This document shows positions 6,108-14,211 of a stretch of 14,211 nucleotides of DNA, in pieces. The stretch is from Chloroflexota bacterium (GTDB lineage Bacteria; Chloroflexota; Anaerolineae; Anaerolineales; UBA4823), in contig JAAZNS010000429.1 of assembly GCA_012798185.1 (NCBI GenBank), forward strand, positions 1-14,211, written 5' to 3'. A program made the position numbers and the translations under genes. The notes beneath the pieces are model-generated. The model was not told the DNA's origin. It worked only from the letters and a program-made list of their open reading frames with translations, and searched no databases. Within the stretch, counting starts at the first letter, position 1, and every line of letters starts with the position of its first letter.

Positions 6108-7430
6108 ATGAGTTACAAAACTGTTCGCTCGCAGACATTATTTCAGGAAGCTCAAAGATACCTTGCTGGCGGGGTAGGCAGCGGAACTAGAGCGCCCTCC
6201 AGCGGCTGGGTTCCATCGCCTGTATATGTGGATCATGGCGAGGGTTCTCATATTTGGGACGTAGATGGCAATGAATATATCGATTATTTGGTTGGCGGCG
6301 GACCGCTTATCCTGGGTCATCGTCCTCAGCCTGTAATAGACCAAGTTTGCCATACAATCCAACAAAGAGGAAGTTTATTTTCCTTAGCGCATGATTTGGA
6401 AATTGAAGCATCCAGAAAAATCTGCCAGCTCCTTCCCTCGATACAAAAAATTCGTTTTGATAATTCCGGAACCTCGGCAGTTCAAAGAGCTTTTCGTCTA
6501 GCCCGTGCGTATACCAGAAAAACGAAGATCATCCGCTTCGAAGGTCATTACCACGGCTGGGCAGATCAAATACATTGGAGCAACCGCCCTCCCCTGGAAG
6601 CTGCTGGACGCCGTAATGCTCCCCGCCCCATTCCCAATTCGAATGGTATTCCAGAAATATTGGCAGAAACGTTAATCGTGTTGCCCTGGAATGATATCGA
6701 CCTTTTAGAAAAAACCATAAAATCCCGAAAAAATGAAATCGCCTGTGTTATCACCGAACCTATCTTAGGAAATTTGGGCGGGATTATGCCCAAACCAGGC
6801 TTTTTACAAGCCATGCGGCAATTAACTCAGGAAAATGACATCGTTTTGATTTTCGATGAAGTATTGACCGGGTTCCGTGTGGCGCTTAATTGTGCTCAGG
6901 GATTATTCAAAATCAAACCCGATCTGACAACACTCGCTAAAGCCATCGCTGGAGGATTTCCAGCAGCTGCAATAGGCGGAAATGACGAGATCATGAGTTT
7001 AATTTCCTGCGGTGATGTCATGTATGGGGGCACTTACAACTCCAACCCTGTTGTAACCAGTGCAGTTGCTGCGACTTTATACGAGCTCGAAAAACCAGGG
7101 CAATATGAACGGATGAACGCCTTAGGTGAAAAACTAGCAAATGGTTTGGTCGAAATTGCTCAACGCCTCGGTCACCCTGCTTGTTGGAGCGGCGTTGGCG
7201 CGATGTTCCAGCTTTGGTTCTGCCCTCCCGAAGAGCTCCCCACGGATTATCGTTCTGCCGTTCCGATTTTAAAAAGCAGTCCATATGCAAAGTTTTGGAA
7301 AGGATTGATACAACGGGGGATTTTGGTGCAGCCACGGCAAGATAACCTGTTTCTGCTTTCCTGCGCTCATACCGAAGCAGATATTCAAGCTGCACTATCC
7401 GCAGCGGAATTTGCCATTAAAGAAATTTAA
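6108..7430 (+). CDS. Class III PLP aminotransferase/aminomutase, glutamate-1-semialdehyde-aminomutase-like
   Basis: PLP-dependent enzyme of fold type I, 440 residues, 30 bases after the kinase and preceded by AGGA six bases before the ATG. Visible motifs are the N-terminal VDVDGNEYIDY-type entry (here WDVDGNEYIDYLVG), a phosphate-binding NSGTSA (119-124), FEGHYHGW, the cofactor aspartate in IFDEVLTGFR (Asp250), the Schiff-base lysine in LAKAIAGGFP (Lys278) and the GGTYNSNP loop. These match the glutamate-1-semialdehyde aminomutase branch, but NSGTSA replaces the more usual NSGTEA. The operon holds no other heme-synthesis gene, so it is probably a catabolic relative rather than HemL. In this context it may transaminate or rearrange the amino compound released by the deglycase, or prepare the conjugate. 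That role is inference, and the substrate is not readable from sequence. Confidence 0.88.
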   Translation: MSYKTVRSQTLFQEAQRYLAGGVGSGTRAPSSGWVPSPVYVDHGEGSHIWDVDGNEYIDYLVGGGPLILGHRPQPVIDQVCHTIQQRGSLFSLAHDLEIEASRKICQLLPSIQKIRFDNSGTSAVQRAFRLARAYTRKTKIIRFEGHYHGWADQIHWSNRPPLEAAGRRNAPRPIPNSNGIPEILAETLIVLPWNDIDLLEKTIKSRKNEIACVITEPILGNLGGIMPKPGFLQAMRQLTQENDIVLIFDEVLTGFRVALNCAQGLFKIKPDLTTLAKAIAGGFPAAAIGGNDEIMSLISCGDVMYGGTYNSNPVVTSAVAATLYELEKPGQYERMNALGEKLANGLVEIAQRLGHPACWSGVGAMFQLWFCPPEELPTDYRSAVPILKSSPYAKFWKGLIQRGILVQPRQDNLFLLSCAHTEADIQAALSAAEFAIKEI

Positions 7431-7454
7431 AGTTTTATACTGTTTTAATCAAAG

Positions 7455-7490
7455 AGGCATTTTGATAATCTCTCAAAATGCCTTTTTTTA
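7455..7490 (+). terminator. Rho-independent terminator of the regulator-kinase-aminotransferase operon
   Basis: AGGCATTTTGA (7455-7465) pairs perfectly with TCAAAATGCCT (7473-7483) around a 7-base loop. A run of seven T residues (7483-7489) follows. It lies 24 bases after the aminotransferase stop codon and cleanly ends the operon. Confidence 0.92.
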
Positions 7491-7521
7491 TTTACCTTTA
7501 TCCTCTCATTGTTGTAAGGGG

Positions 7522-7546
7522 CGGCAGATGACTGCCGTTTTATAAT
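7522..7546 (+). promoter_or_regulatory. Small hairpin followed by a perfect -10 box, before the histidine kinase
   Basis: CGGCAG (7522-7527) and CTGCCG (7532-7537) form a 6-bp GC-rich stem with an ATGA loop, followed by TTTT and then TATAAT (7541-7546). It could be a back-up terminator or mark the promoter of the signalling operon. No -35 match is seen at the correct distance, so a promoter here would need an activator or another sigma context. The kinase ATG is 40 bases further on. Confidence 0.35.
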
Positions 7547-7585
7547 AAGGCGGGAAATTTAGAACTGTTTATATAGAGAATCATA

Positions 7586-10264
7586 ATGAAATGCGTCGTG
7601 GAAAAATCCTTTACACATGACTTTCATTGGCTCGAGTATGAAGATCATGTAGGCTACCTCTGCCGGGATAGTAATGAACAAGCTTTGGTACTCTTGGGGT
7701 TAATCGAATCGGGGATAGATCAAAGAAAAAAAATCATTTGCTTGCTCAGCAATCATTTAATATCCCAGGTGATGGAAAAACTAAAAAACAATTATTTGTA
7801 TGCGGAATCCCACATTCCCCCTGGGCAATTGATTCTAAAAGATATAAATTCATTCATTGATCCCTACTCCAATTTCAACGAGAATATTAAAAATGTAATC
7901 AAGCAAGAGATTCAAAAAGGAGACGACGAGGGATACCCTTGTACAATAACAGCAATAGATGGTTCAGGTATAACGGCTGATCAGAGGTTTACATTTAACT
8001 TCTCAATGTTGGGTGAATTGATCGGCGGTTTAAACAATTTTATTCATCACAAAACTATCTTTTTTTATTCGCAGCAGATAGCAGAAACAAAAAATTTTTG
8101 GGAAATATTCACGAAACATCCAACCATTGTAGTCAATGGCGTAGTATATCGCCAAAGCGACCGCCAAATGTCGCCGGTATCGTTGGAACTCAACGCCGAA
8201 ACAAAACATAACCAACTGGAAAAAATTGTTGCCCAATGTACAAATGAATTAGCACAGACGATCGCGGTTCTTGAAACCGAAATCAGTAAACGGCAGCGAA
8301 TTGCAGCAGTATTGGCTGAAAGCGAACAGCGATACCGTGCACTAGTCGACGGGTCGCCGGTACCAATATTTGTAATTCAGGATGCAAAAATTACTTTTTG
8401 TAACCGTGAAGCCGTAAAGATGCTGGGGTTTTCGGCGCAAAGTCAACTGATTGGCAAACCAGCTGCTGATTTATTTTGTTCAATTAATAAAAATATATTT
8501 TTAGAACAAGGGTTAAGTAAAAAGAAGCATCACTATAACCGTAACATAAATATGCGCCGGTCGGATGGTACAATCATCTATTTCGAATCGGTAAAAGTGC
8601 CAATATCTTACTCCGGTAAAAAAGCTCATTTAGTTATTGGAAATGATATCACCGAACGAATCAATGCGGTAAAAGCACTCAAAGAAAGCAAGGATACTTC
8701 GCGGGCGTTAATCGATGCAGTTGATGATGCACTTTTCTTACTAAATCCTGATGGGACTATTGTGACTGCCAACAATGAAGGATTTCGGCGTTTGGGTAAA
8801 AAACCTGAAATAATCATAGGTACTTCTTTATATAGCTATCTCAATAAAAAGAACGCCAAAGAACAACGGGATTTTGTGGAAAGAGTAATCCAAACAGGGA
8901 AAACAATAAAACACGTTACAAAACAAGCAAAGAGAATACTGGAAAACACAATTTACCCCATATTTAATAATCAAAAAAAAGTAATTCGATTAGCGTTGTA
9001 CAGTCGTGATATCAGTGAACGAGTGCGTATTGAAATGGCTCAACAGCGCCATGCGCAAGAGATGGACGCCTTATATCGAACATTGTTAGAGATCACTACT
9101 CACATGAATCTCTCCGAATTGTTACAACTGATCGTGATGCGCGCTACAACAATTTTGAATGAAACTTCTGGAACTTTATATTTACTTCTGCCGGATAACG
9201 AAACATTAGAAGCTGTGGTGAGTTACAACCAGGATAAAGATTACACCGGTGTTCACCTCCGGTTAGGAGAAGGGATTTCCGGGAAAATTGCTCAAACCAA
9301 ACAGCCTATGTTCATATCCGATTACGCCAATTGGGAAGAAAGACCCAAGGTATATTCGAGTTGTACAACCCGGCGCGTGTTAGGTATTCCTCTAAAATTA
9401 GGAGATCAAGTGATTGGTGTTATCAATGTTTCGAGCAACATAAAATCGTCACCTTATACCAAAGAAGAAATCCGTTTGGTGAGTTTATTCGCTGATCAAG
9501 CTGCTATTGCGATTGAAAACACCAGGCTATTAGAAACCGTCAAACGAGACCTGAAAGAACGTATTCAAATATCTAAAGCCCTTGAAGCCTCATTAGCTGA
9601 AAAAGAAGTGATGCTGCGTGAGATTCACCACCGTGTTAAAAATAATCTAAATGTAATCATTGCCTTGCTGGATCTACAAGAAGATTCAGCACAAATGCCC
9701 AACGCCAAGCTGCTCTTCAATGATTTAAAAACACGGGTTCGTACTATGGCGTTGGTTCATGAAAACCTCTATCAATCTGCAAATCTAGGACAGGTGGATT
9801 TTGCCCGGTACCTTAAAAAACTAATAGATTTTCTATTAGCAACCTACCCTACGTTTGCTCCAGTTCAAATTGATATCGATATTCCTGCAATTTCCATGGA
9901 CATCGATAATGCCATTCCTTGCGGATTGATTGTTAACGAATTGGTCACAAATTCACTTAAATATGCTTTCCCTGCAAACCGCCAATCACGAGCAACTCAT
10001 CAAACTAATAATCTCATCCGTGTTGCATTACACCAGGAAGACCAGCAATTCGTTCTATCAGTCAGTGATAACGGGATCGGCTTTCCTCCCGATATAAATT
10101 GGCAGGAAACCAACACTCTCGGCTTATTGTTGGTTGCTACATTAACGAAACAACTAAATGGAACCATCCAAAAATTATCGGATGAAGGTTCTACCTTTGT
10201 TATCCGGTTTCAACGAAAGAAATCATTGCTTGAGAATAACTTTTCGAATAGATCTGACGTTTAA
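7586..10264 (+). CDS. Soluble MEDS-PAS-PAS-GAF-HisKA_2 sensor histidine kinase
   Basis: Cytosolic sensor kinase of 892 residues without an evident signal peptide or membrane segment. In order: a MEDS domain (about 10-190, with HWLEYEDHVGYLCRD, LVLLGLIESGIDQRKKIICLL and RFTFNFSMLGELIGG); a coiled-coil linker (about 205-245); PAS 1 (245-358, ending NDITER); PAS 2 (367-478, ending RDISER); GAF (about 495-652); the HisKA_2 dimerisation/phosphoacceptor region with REIHHRVKNN (His681/His682, the latter next to Arg being the likely acceptor); and an HATPase_c domain with N box VNELVTNSLKYAF (Asn784, Asn789), G1 box SDNGIGFP (Asp828) and G2-like LGLLLV. MEDS is known from DcmR-type regulators of methanogens and methylotrophs and is thought to sense small molecules; the ligand here is unknown. 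GAGA precedes the ATG at about six bases. The response regulator follows after 41 bases and is the likely phosphotransfer partner. Confidence 0.92.
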   Translation: MKCVVEKSFTHDFHWLEYEDHVGYLCRDSNEQALVLLGLIESGIDQRKKIICLLSNHLISQVMEKLKNNYLYAESHIPPGQLILKDINSFIDPYSNFNENIKNVIKQEIQKGDDEGYPCTITAIDGSGITADQRFTFNFSMLGELIGGLNNFIHHKTIFFYSQQIAETKNFWEIFTKHPTIVVNGVVYRQSDRQMSPVSLELNAETKHNQLEKIVAQCTNELAQTIAVLETEISKRQRIAAVLAESEQRYRALVDGSPVPIFVIQDAKITFCNREAVKMLGFSAQSQLIGKPAADLFCSINKNIFLEQGLSKKKHHYNRNINMRRSDGTIIYFESVKVPISYSGKKAHLVIGNDITERINAVKALKESKDTSRALIDAVDDALFLLNPDGTIVTANNEGFRRLGKKPEIIIGTSLYSYLNKKNAKEQRDFVERVIQTGKTIKHVTKQAKRILENTIYPIFNNQKKVIRLALYSRDISERVRIEMAQQRHAQEMDALYRTLLEITTHMNLSELLQLIVMRATTILNETSGTLYLLLPDNETLEAVVSYNQDKDYTGVHLRLGEGISGKIAQTKQPMFISDYANWEERPKVYSSCTTRRVLGIPLKLGDQVIGVINVSSNIKSSPYTKEEIRLVSLFADQAAIAIENTRLLETVKRDLKERIQISKALEASLAEKEVMLREIHHRVKNNLNVIIALLDLQEDSAQMPNAKLLFNDLKTRVRTMALVHENLYQSANLGQVDFARYLKKLIDFLLATYPTFAPVQIDIDIPAISMDIDNAIPCGLIVNELVTNSLKYAFPANRQSRATHQTNNLIRVALHQEDQQFVLSVSDNGIGFPPDINWQETNTLGLLLVATLTKQLNGTIQKLSDEGSTFVIRFQRKKSLLENNFSNRSDV

Positions 10265-10305
10265 TATATTTTTATGGGAACCACTTAATAATTAAAGGGT
10301 GTTAT

Positions 10306-13300
10306 ATGGCTAATGAAACTATTCTGGTTGTAGAAGACAATATGATCATCGCTGCACACCTGCAACGGATTTTACAAGGATTTGGCTACCATGTTCCTCA
10401 AACAGTAACTACAGGCGAGGCAGCTATACAAGTAGCCAATGAAATCAAACCTGACTTAGCCTTAGTTGATATTCAGCTTGCCGGGCAAATGGACGGTATT
10501 GAAGCAGCTCGTTATATGCGAAGCAACTTGGATATTCCCATCATCTTCCTCACTGCTTTTACCGAAGATGAACGATTGGAACAAGCAAAAACTACAGAGC
10601 CGTATGGCTACCTGGTTAAACCCGTTCAGGAAAGAGAATTATATGCGACCCTTGAAATGGCTTTTGCTAAACATAATCTCACTCGCACCTTACGCGAAAG
10701 CGAAGAGCGGTATCGGAGATTAATCGAGCAAATCCAGGCTGTAACTTACCTGGATAAACTAGACGAATTCAGTTCAAGCATGTATATGAGCCCGCAAATT
10801 GAACAATTGGTGGGTTATTCATCAGAGGAATGGGAAAATGATAAAGAATTATGGGTTAAATTGCTCCATCCTGATGACCGTGAATTAGCAATCGCAGAAA
10901 ATGAACGCACAAATAAAACAGGAGAAAATTTTAATCTTGAATATCGCATGATTGCTAAAGATGGCCATGTTGTTTGGGTGCATGATGAAGCAGTATTGAC
11001 TTACGATAAATTTGGAAAACCCTATGCATGGCATGGCATCCTTTACGATATCACTGCCCGAAAGCAATCCGAAGAAGCATTGCAGGAAAGCGAATTGCGT
11101 TTTAGGTTGTTGTTCAATAACACCATCGATGCAATTCTAGTCTGTCCAGTAATCTCGGATAATGAATTGGGGAATTTCGTCGAAGTCAATGATGTTGCCT
11201 GCTCCATGACAGGATACCAACGTGATGAGCTCTATAATTTATCCGTTGCAGATTTAATTTGGGATATCAATCAAGAGAAAAAATTCGATACCATTAGAAC
11301 ACTCGTCAAGAATAAACATATCCTATTCGAATCGATAATCCTGACCAAAAACGGTTCATTGATTCCAGTTGAGGTTAATTCTCATCTTTTTAAGTTCAAC
11401 GATCAAACCCTTGCCCTGTCGATGGTGCGAGATATCAGTGAGCGTAAAAACGCAGAAGAAATTATCCGCGAGCGAGAGAATTTTATCTTAGCAATTTCTG
11501 AATCTACACCAGATTTTATTTATGTATACGACCTGGAACTAAAGAAAAATATATTCATCAATAAATCTTCGGCTGAGCTTTTAGGCTATCCGGAAGAGGA
11601 TTGTGTTGAAATAAGCTGGAATTGCATAGTGGATTATTGCCATCCCGAAGACCATTCAAAAATTCAAAAACACCTGAAAAAATGTGCTCAAGCCAGCGAT
11701 GATGAATTCGTCACAATAGAGTATCGGGTAAAAAAGAAAGACGGCGATTATGCCTGTTTCTACGACAGGAACCGGGTTTTCAAACGTAACAAAGAAGGGA
11801 AAGTAACCCAAATATTAGGCATCACGCAAGATATTTCGCGGCGAAAAGAAGAAGAAGAAGAAAAAGATGCCCTATTTGAGATTTCTCAGTTATTGCTCGA
11901 ATCGAGCTCTTTGGATCAAATTTACCTTCAACTGCCAAAACTGCTGAGCGAACATTTCCATTTTCCATTTTCACTTATCGAATTAGTGGACGATTACCAC
12001 CAAGAAATCATAACGATAGGGAATTTCGGTTTACCAGACAGCATAAAAAATCGGCGTATTCCTTTAAATCAATCGCCGGCTAATAAGGTGATAAAAACCG
12101 GTAAATTATTGGTAGAACAAAATCCTTCCCTTCGTTTGGATAACTTTTTCAAAGATCAAACCAATTTATCGATCCACGTGTATACCTGTGCTCCGATTAT
12201 CATTCAGGGGCGCGTATTCGGTACACTTGCTCTAGCCGATATCCATGAGCGGAAAGATCTGCACCGTGTTGGGAAAACATTGCAGCTAATTGCAAACCAA
12301 TTATCTCAAGAAATTGCACGAAAACAAGCCGAAACCACCATTGCAGAAACGCAGGCGCTTCTTATGGCTGCTATCGAACAAACCCCTGCTGGTATTTTAA
12401 TCGCAGATTTACCAGACGCAAAAATCCGCTTTGCCAGTTCAACAGCTCTTGGAATTCGCGGCAAATCTTCTTTACCTCTAACAGGAATTTCCTATGAACA
12501 ATATCCCAAAAACTGGCAAACATATACACCAAACGGTGAACTATATTCTGCTGAAAACGCTCCACTGGCAAAAGCGGTTTTAAACGGCATTACCACCCAC
12601 AACGAAGAAGTAATCATACGCAGAGAAGACGGAGAAATGAGGTGGGTGCTTACCAATGCTTCCCCTGTGTTTAATAGCAATGGCGATATGATTGCCGGTA
12701 TGGTAGTGTTCACCGATATTACCGATCGAAAAAAATATGAAGAAGCCCTTCATGAAAGTGAACGCCGAATATCTACCCTCATTAGTAACCTCCCCGGAAT
12801 GGTTTATCGATGCCTTAAAGATACCTCCTGCCGCATGGTTTTTATTAGCGAAGGTTGTAAACAACTCACTGGATATGACCCTGAAGATTTACTCAATGGC
12901 GATATACAATATACTCTTCTTATTCACCCCGAGGATAGGGAAAGAGTTCAAACTGAATTACAGCAGGCGCTGGATAAACGTGAACCCTACGAATTGTCCT
13001 ATCGAATCATTACCGCAGCGAACGAAATCAAATGGGTGTGGGAAAAAGGACAAGGGATAATTGGAAAAGACGATCAAATAGTTGCTTTGGAAGGCTTTAT
13101 CACCGATATTTCTGAACGAATGAAAGCAGAAGAAGCCTTACAAGAATCCAGACAAATGCTTCAGACGGTTATGGATACAATCCCGGTGCGCGTATTCTGG
13201 AAGGATAAGAAATCGGTTTATCTTGGGTGTAATCATGTTTTTGCTAAGGATGCGGGGTTTTCTACCCCCGATGAAATAATCGGGAAGAACGACTTTGAAT

Positions 13301-14211
13301 TGGCATGGCTCGAACAGGCAGAACAATATCGCATCGATGACCGCGTTGTAATTACTTCGGGTTTACCTAAATTAAATTATGAGGAGCCTCAAACAACACC
13401 AGATAACAAATTGGTTTGGCTTCAAACCAGTAAAGTGCCGCTGAGAGATACACAGGGGAAAATTATCGGTGTGCTTGGCACTTATGAAGATATCACCGAA
13501 CGAAAAAAAGCTGAAGAAGCTCTTCGGCAAAGCTATGAACAAACTCAAATGCATCTCAGGTGTGTCACAATTTTGCACAATATCGATAAAGCCATCACAA
13601 CCCACACCGATTTAAGGGTAATGGTCGATACCATCATTAATAACATCATCGAATTAATTGGTATCGATGCAGTAGCTCTATTGGTGCCATCGATCGATGG
13701 GAAAACCATGGATTTGGCAGCCCACACTGGCTTTGCCAAACACCTGCAAGAGAATTTTAGCGGGTTAATTGACCAGCTGCTTGAAGAAGCTCGAAACGCC
13801 CAGAATGCCCCTCAGTATTATACCAATCTTCAAACTGATGAACCTGCTGATAAAGACTCGACAAATTTGCGTTTATATTACAAATCGGGAGTAATCCTTC
13901 CGCTTTTAGCAAAAGATCAGCTAAAAGGTGTATTACACCTATATAGCCGCCAAGCCATCCATTTCGATGCCGATTGGCAAAATTTCCTTCAAGCCTTGGC
14001 AATGCAAACAGCGATCGCCATCGACAATACCGAAATGTTTTATAAGATGGAAATGAAAAATCTTGAGCTATCGGCGGCATATGAAGCCACAATTACCGGC
14101 TGGTCGAAAGCGTTGGAACTGCGCGATAAAGAGACAAAAGGGCATTCGGAACGTGTCACAGATCTTACCCTACGACTTGCTACTGCAATGGGTATTCCAA
14201 ATGATCAATTA
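10306..14211 (+). CDS. Giant response regulator: REC, six PAS, two GAF, HD-GYP (partial, runs off right edge)
   Basis: The frame from ATG 10306 (AAAGGGTG upstream) is open for 1302 codons to the window end. REC (5-120) keeps the acidic pair Glu10/Asp11, phospho-acceptor Asp55, Thr83 and Lys105. PAS-like repeats follow at about 132-255, 262-383, 388-515, 678-810, 817-940 and 948-1065. Most close with a D-I-(S/T)-x-R linker rich in Lys and Glu (DITARKQSEEAL, DISERKNAEE, DITERKKAEEAL). GAF domains occupy about 520-670 and 1085-1245. The last residues, ALELRDKETKGHSERV with His1280, are the conserved opening of an HD-GYP domain; the HD and GYP motifs would lie beyond the window. The predicted role is a phosphorylation-controlled cyclic-di-GMP phosphodiesterase integrating many cytosolic cues, fed by the adjacent kinase. 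Catalytic competence cannot be judged here. Confidence 0.93.
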   Translation, partial: MANETILVVEDNMIIAAHLQRILQGFGYHVPQTVTTGEAAIQVANEIKPDLALVDIQLAGQMDGIEAARYMRSNLDIPIIFLTAFTEDERLEQAKTTEPYGYLVKPVQERELYATLEMAFAKHNLTRTLRESEERYRRLIEQIQAVTYLDKLDEFSSSMYMSPQIEQLVGYSSEEWENDKELWVKLLHPDDRELAIAENERTNKTGENFNLEYRMIAKDGHVVWVHDEAVLTYDKFGKPYAWHGILYDITARKQSEEALQESELRFRLLFNNTIDAILVCPVISDNELGNFVEVNDVACSMTGYQRDELYNLSVADLIWDINQEKKFDTIRTLVKNKHILFESIILTKNGSLIPVEVNSHLFKFNDQTLALSMVRDISERKNAEEIIRERENFILAISESTPDFIYVYDLELKKNIFINKSSAELLGYPEEDCVEISWNCIVDYCHPEDHSKIQKHLKKCAQASDDEFVTIEYRVKKKDGDYACFYDRNRVFKRNKEGKVTQILGITQDISRRKEEEEEKDALFEISQLLLESSSLDQIYLQLPKLLSEHFHFPFSLIELVDDYHQEIITIGNFGLPDSIKNRRIPLNQSPANKVIKTGKLLVEQNPSLRLDNFFKDQTNLSIHVYTCAPIIIQGRVFGTLALADIHERKDLHRVGKTLQLIANQLSQEIARKQAETTIAETQALLMAAIEQTPAGILIADLPDAKIRFASSTALGIRGKSSLPLTGISYEQYPKNWQTYTPNGELYSAENAPLAKAVLNGITTHNEEVIIRREDGEMRWVLTNASPVFNSNGDMIAGMVVFTDITDRKKYEEALHESERRISTLISNLPGMVYRCLKDTSCRMVFISEGCKQLTGYDPEDLLNGDIQYTLLIHPEDRERVQTELQQALDKREPYELSYRIITAANEIKWVWEKGQGIIGKDDQIVALEGFITDISERMKAEEALQESRQMLQTVMDTIPVRVFWKDKKSVYLGCNHVFAKDAGFSTPDEIIGKNDFELAWLEQAEQYRIDDRVVITSGLPKLNYEEPQTTPDNKLVWLQTSKVPLRDTQGKIIGVLGTYEDITERKKAEEALRQSYEQTQMHLRCVTILHNIDKAITTHTDLRVMVDTIINNIIELIGIDAVALLVPSIDGKTMDLAAHTGFAKHLQENFSGLIDQLLEEARNAQNAPQYYTNLQTDEPADKDSTNLRLYYKSGVILPLLAKDQLKGVLHLYSRQAIHFDADWQNFLQALAMQTAIAIDNTEMFYKMEMKNLELSAAYEATITGWSKALELRDKETKGHSERVTDLTLRLATAMGIPNDQL

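Noticed and set aside
6108..7430. Naming the PLP enzyme hemL
   Set aside because: No heme-synthesis neighbours are present, the NSGTEA motif is altered to NSGTSA, and the operon is catabolic in character, so the biosynthetic name is not supported.
10466..13060. Short plus-strand frames at 10466-10723 and 12737-13060
   Set aside because: Both lie within the long response-regulator frame in another register; the long frame has continuous REC, PAS and GAF motifs.
11041..13520. Repeated GATAT(C/T)...GAA-rich DNA words as a repeat array
   Set aside because: They encode the D-I-S/T-x-R linkers at the ends of PAS domains and are irregularly spaced. They reflect protein domain duplication, not a CRISPR or a DNA repeat element.
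1..14211. tRNA, rRNA, riboswitch or CRISPR array
   Set aside because: I looked through the intergenic gaps (1072-1217, 2898-3168, 6078-6107, 7431-7585, 10265-10305) and saw no such structure. The longest gap is the divergent promoter region, which the operators and promoters explain.

Overview
The window looks like a piece of a bacterial chromosome from a moderately AT-leaning organism. My best guess is a Chloroflexota (Anaerolineae-like) bacterium. That is inference from the family-5 binding protein with an Asp/Asn-rich loop, the large PAS/GAF signalling proteins and the general gene style; no rRNA or marker gene is present to confirm it.

Left part (1-2897, minus strand): a peptide/opine-type ABC importer, read right to left. 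It has a lipoprotein substrate-binding protein (SBP_bac_5), an imperfect hairpin in the gap, and a DppB/OppB-type permease. The last residues of the permease are replaced where a plus-strand reading frame, probably the tail of an IS transposase, runs in from the left edge. The rest of the transporter (second permease, ATPases) is not in the window.

Centre (2898-7490): a divergent control region with two back-to-back sigma70-like promoters. Each overlaps or abuts a CG-centred LacI-type palindrome. Rightwards runs a tight three-gene operon ending in a clear rho-independent terminator. Gene 1 fuses a complete LacI-family repressor to a complete FrlB-like SIS deglycase. Gene 2 is a FrlD-like PfkB sugar kinase that starts at TTG inside the end of gene 1. 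Gene 3 is a class III, glutamate-1-semialdehyde-aminomutase-like PLP enzyme. The working model is uptake of a glycated amine (Amadori compound, or a similar sugar-amine conjugate), phosphorylation by the kinase, cleavage by the SIS domain, and processing of a released product by the PLP enzyme. The repressor half would control both directions. Because regulator and catabolic enzyme are one polypeptide, this is the most unusual item in the window.

Right part (7491-14211): a signalling pair in an apparent operon. The first is a soluble histidine kinase with MEDS-PAS-PAS-GAF-HisKA_2-HATPase layout. The second is a very large response regulator with REC, about six PAS and two GAF domains, and the start of an HD-GYP domain; it is still open at the right edge after 1302 codons. 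Together they suggest conversion of a cytosolic signal into cyclic-di-GMP hydrolysis. No link to the sugar-amine operon is visible beyond proximity.
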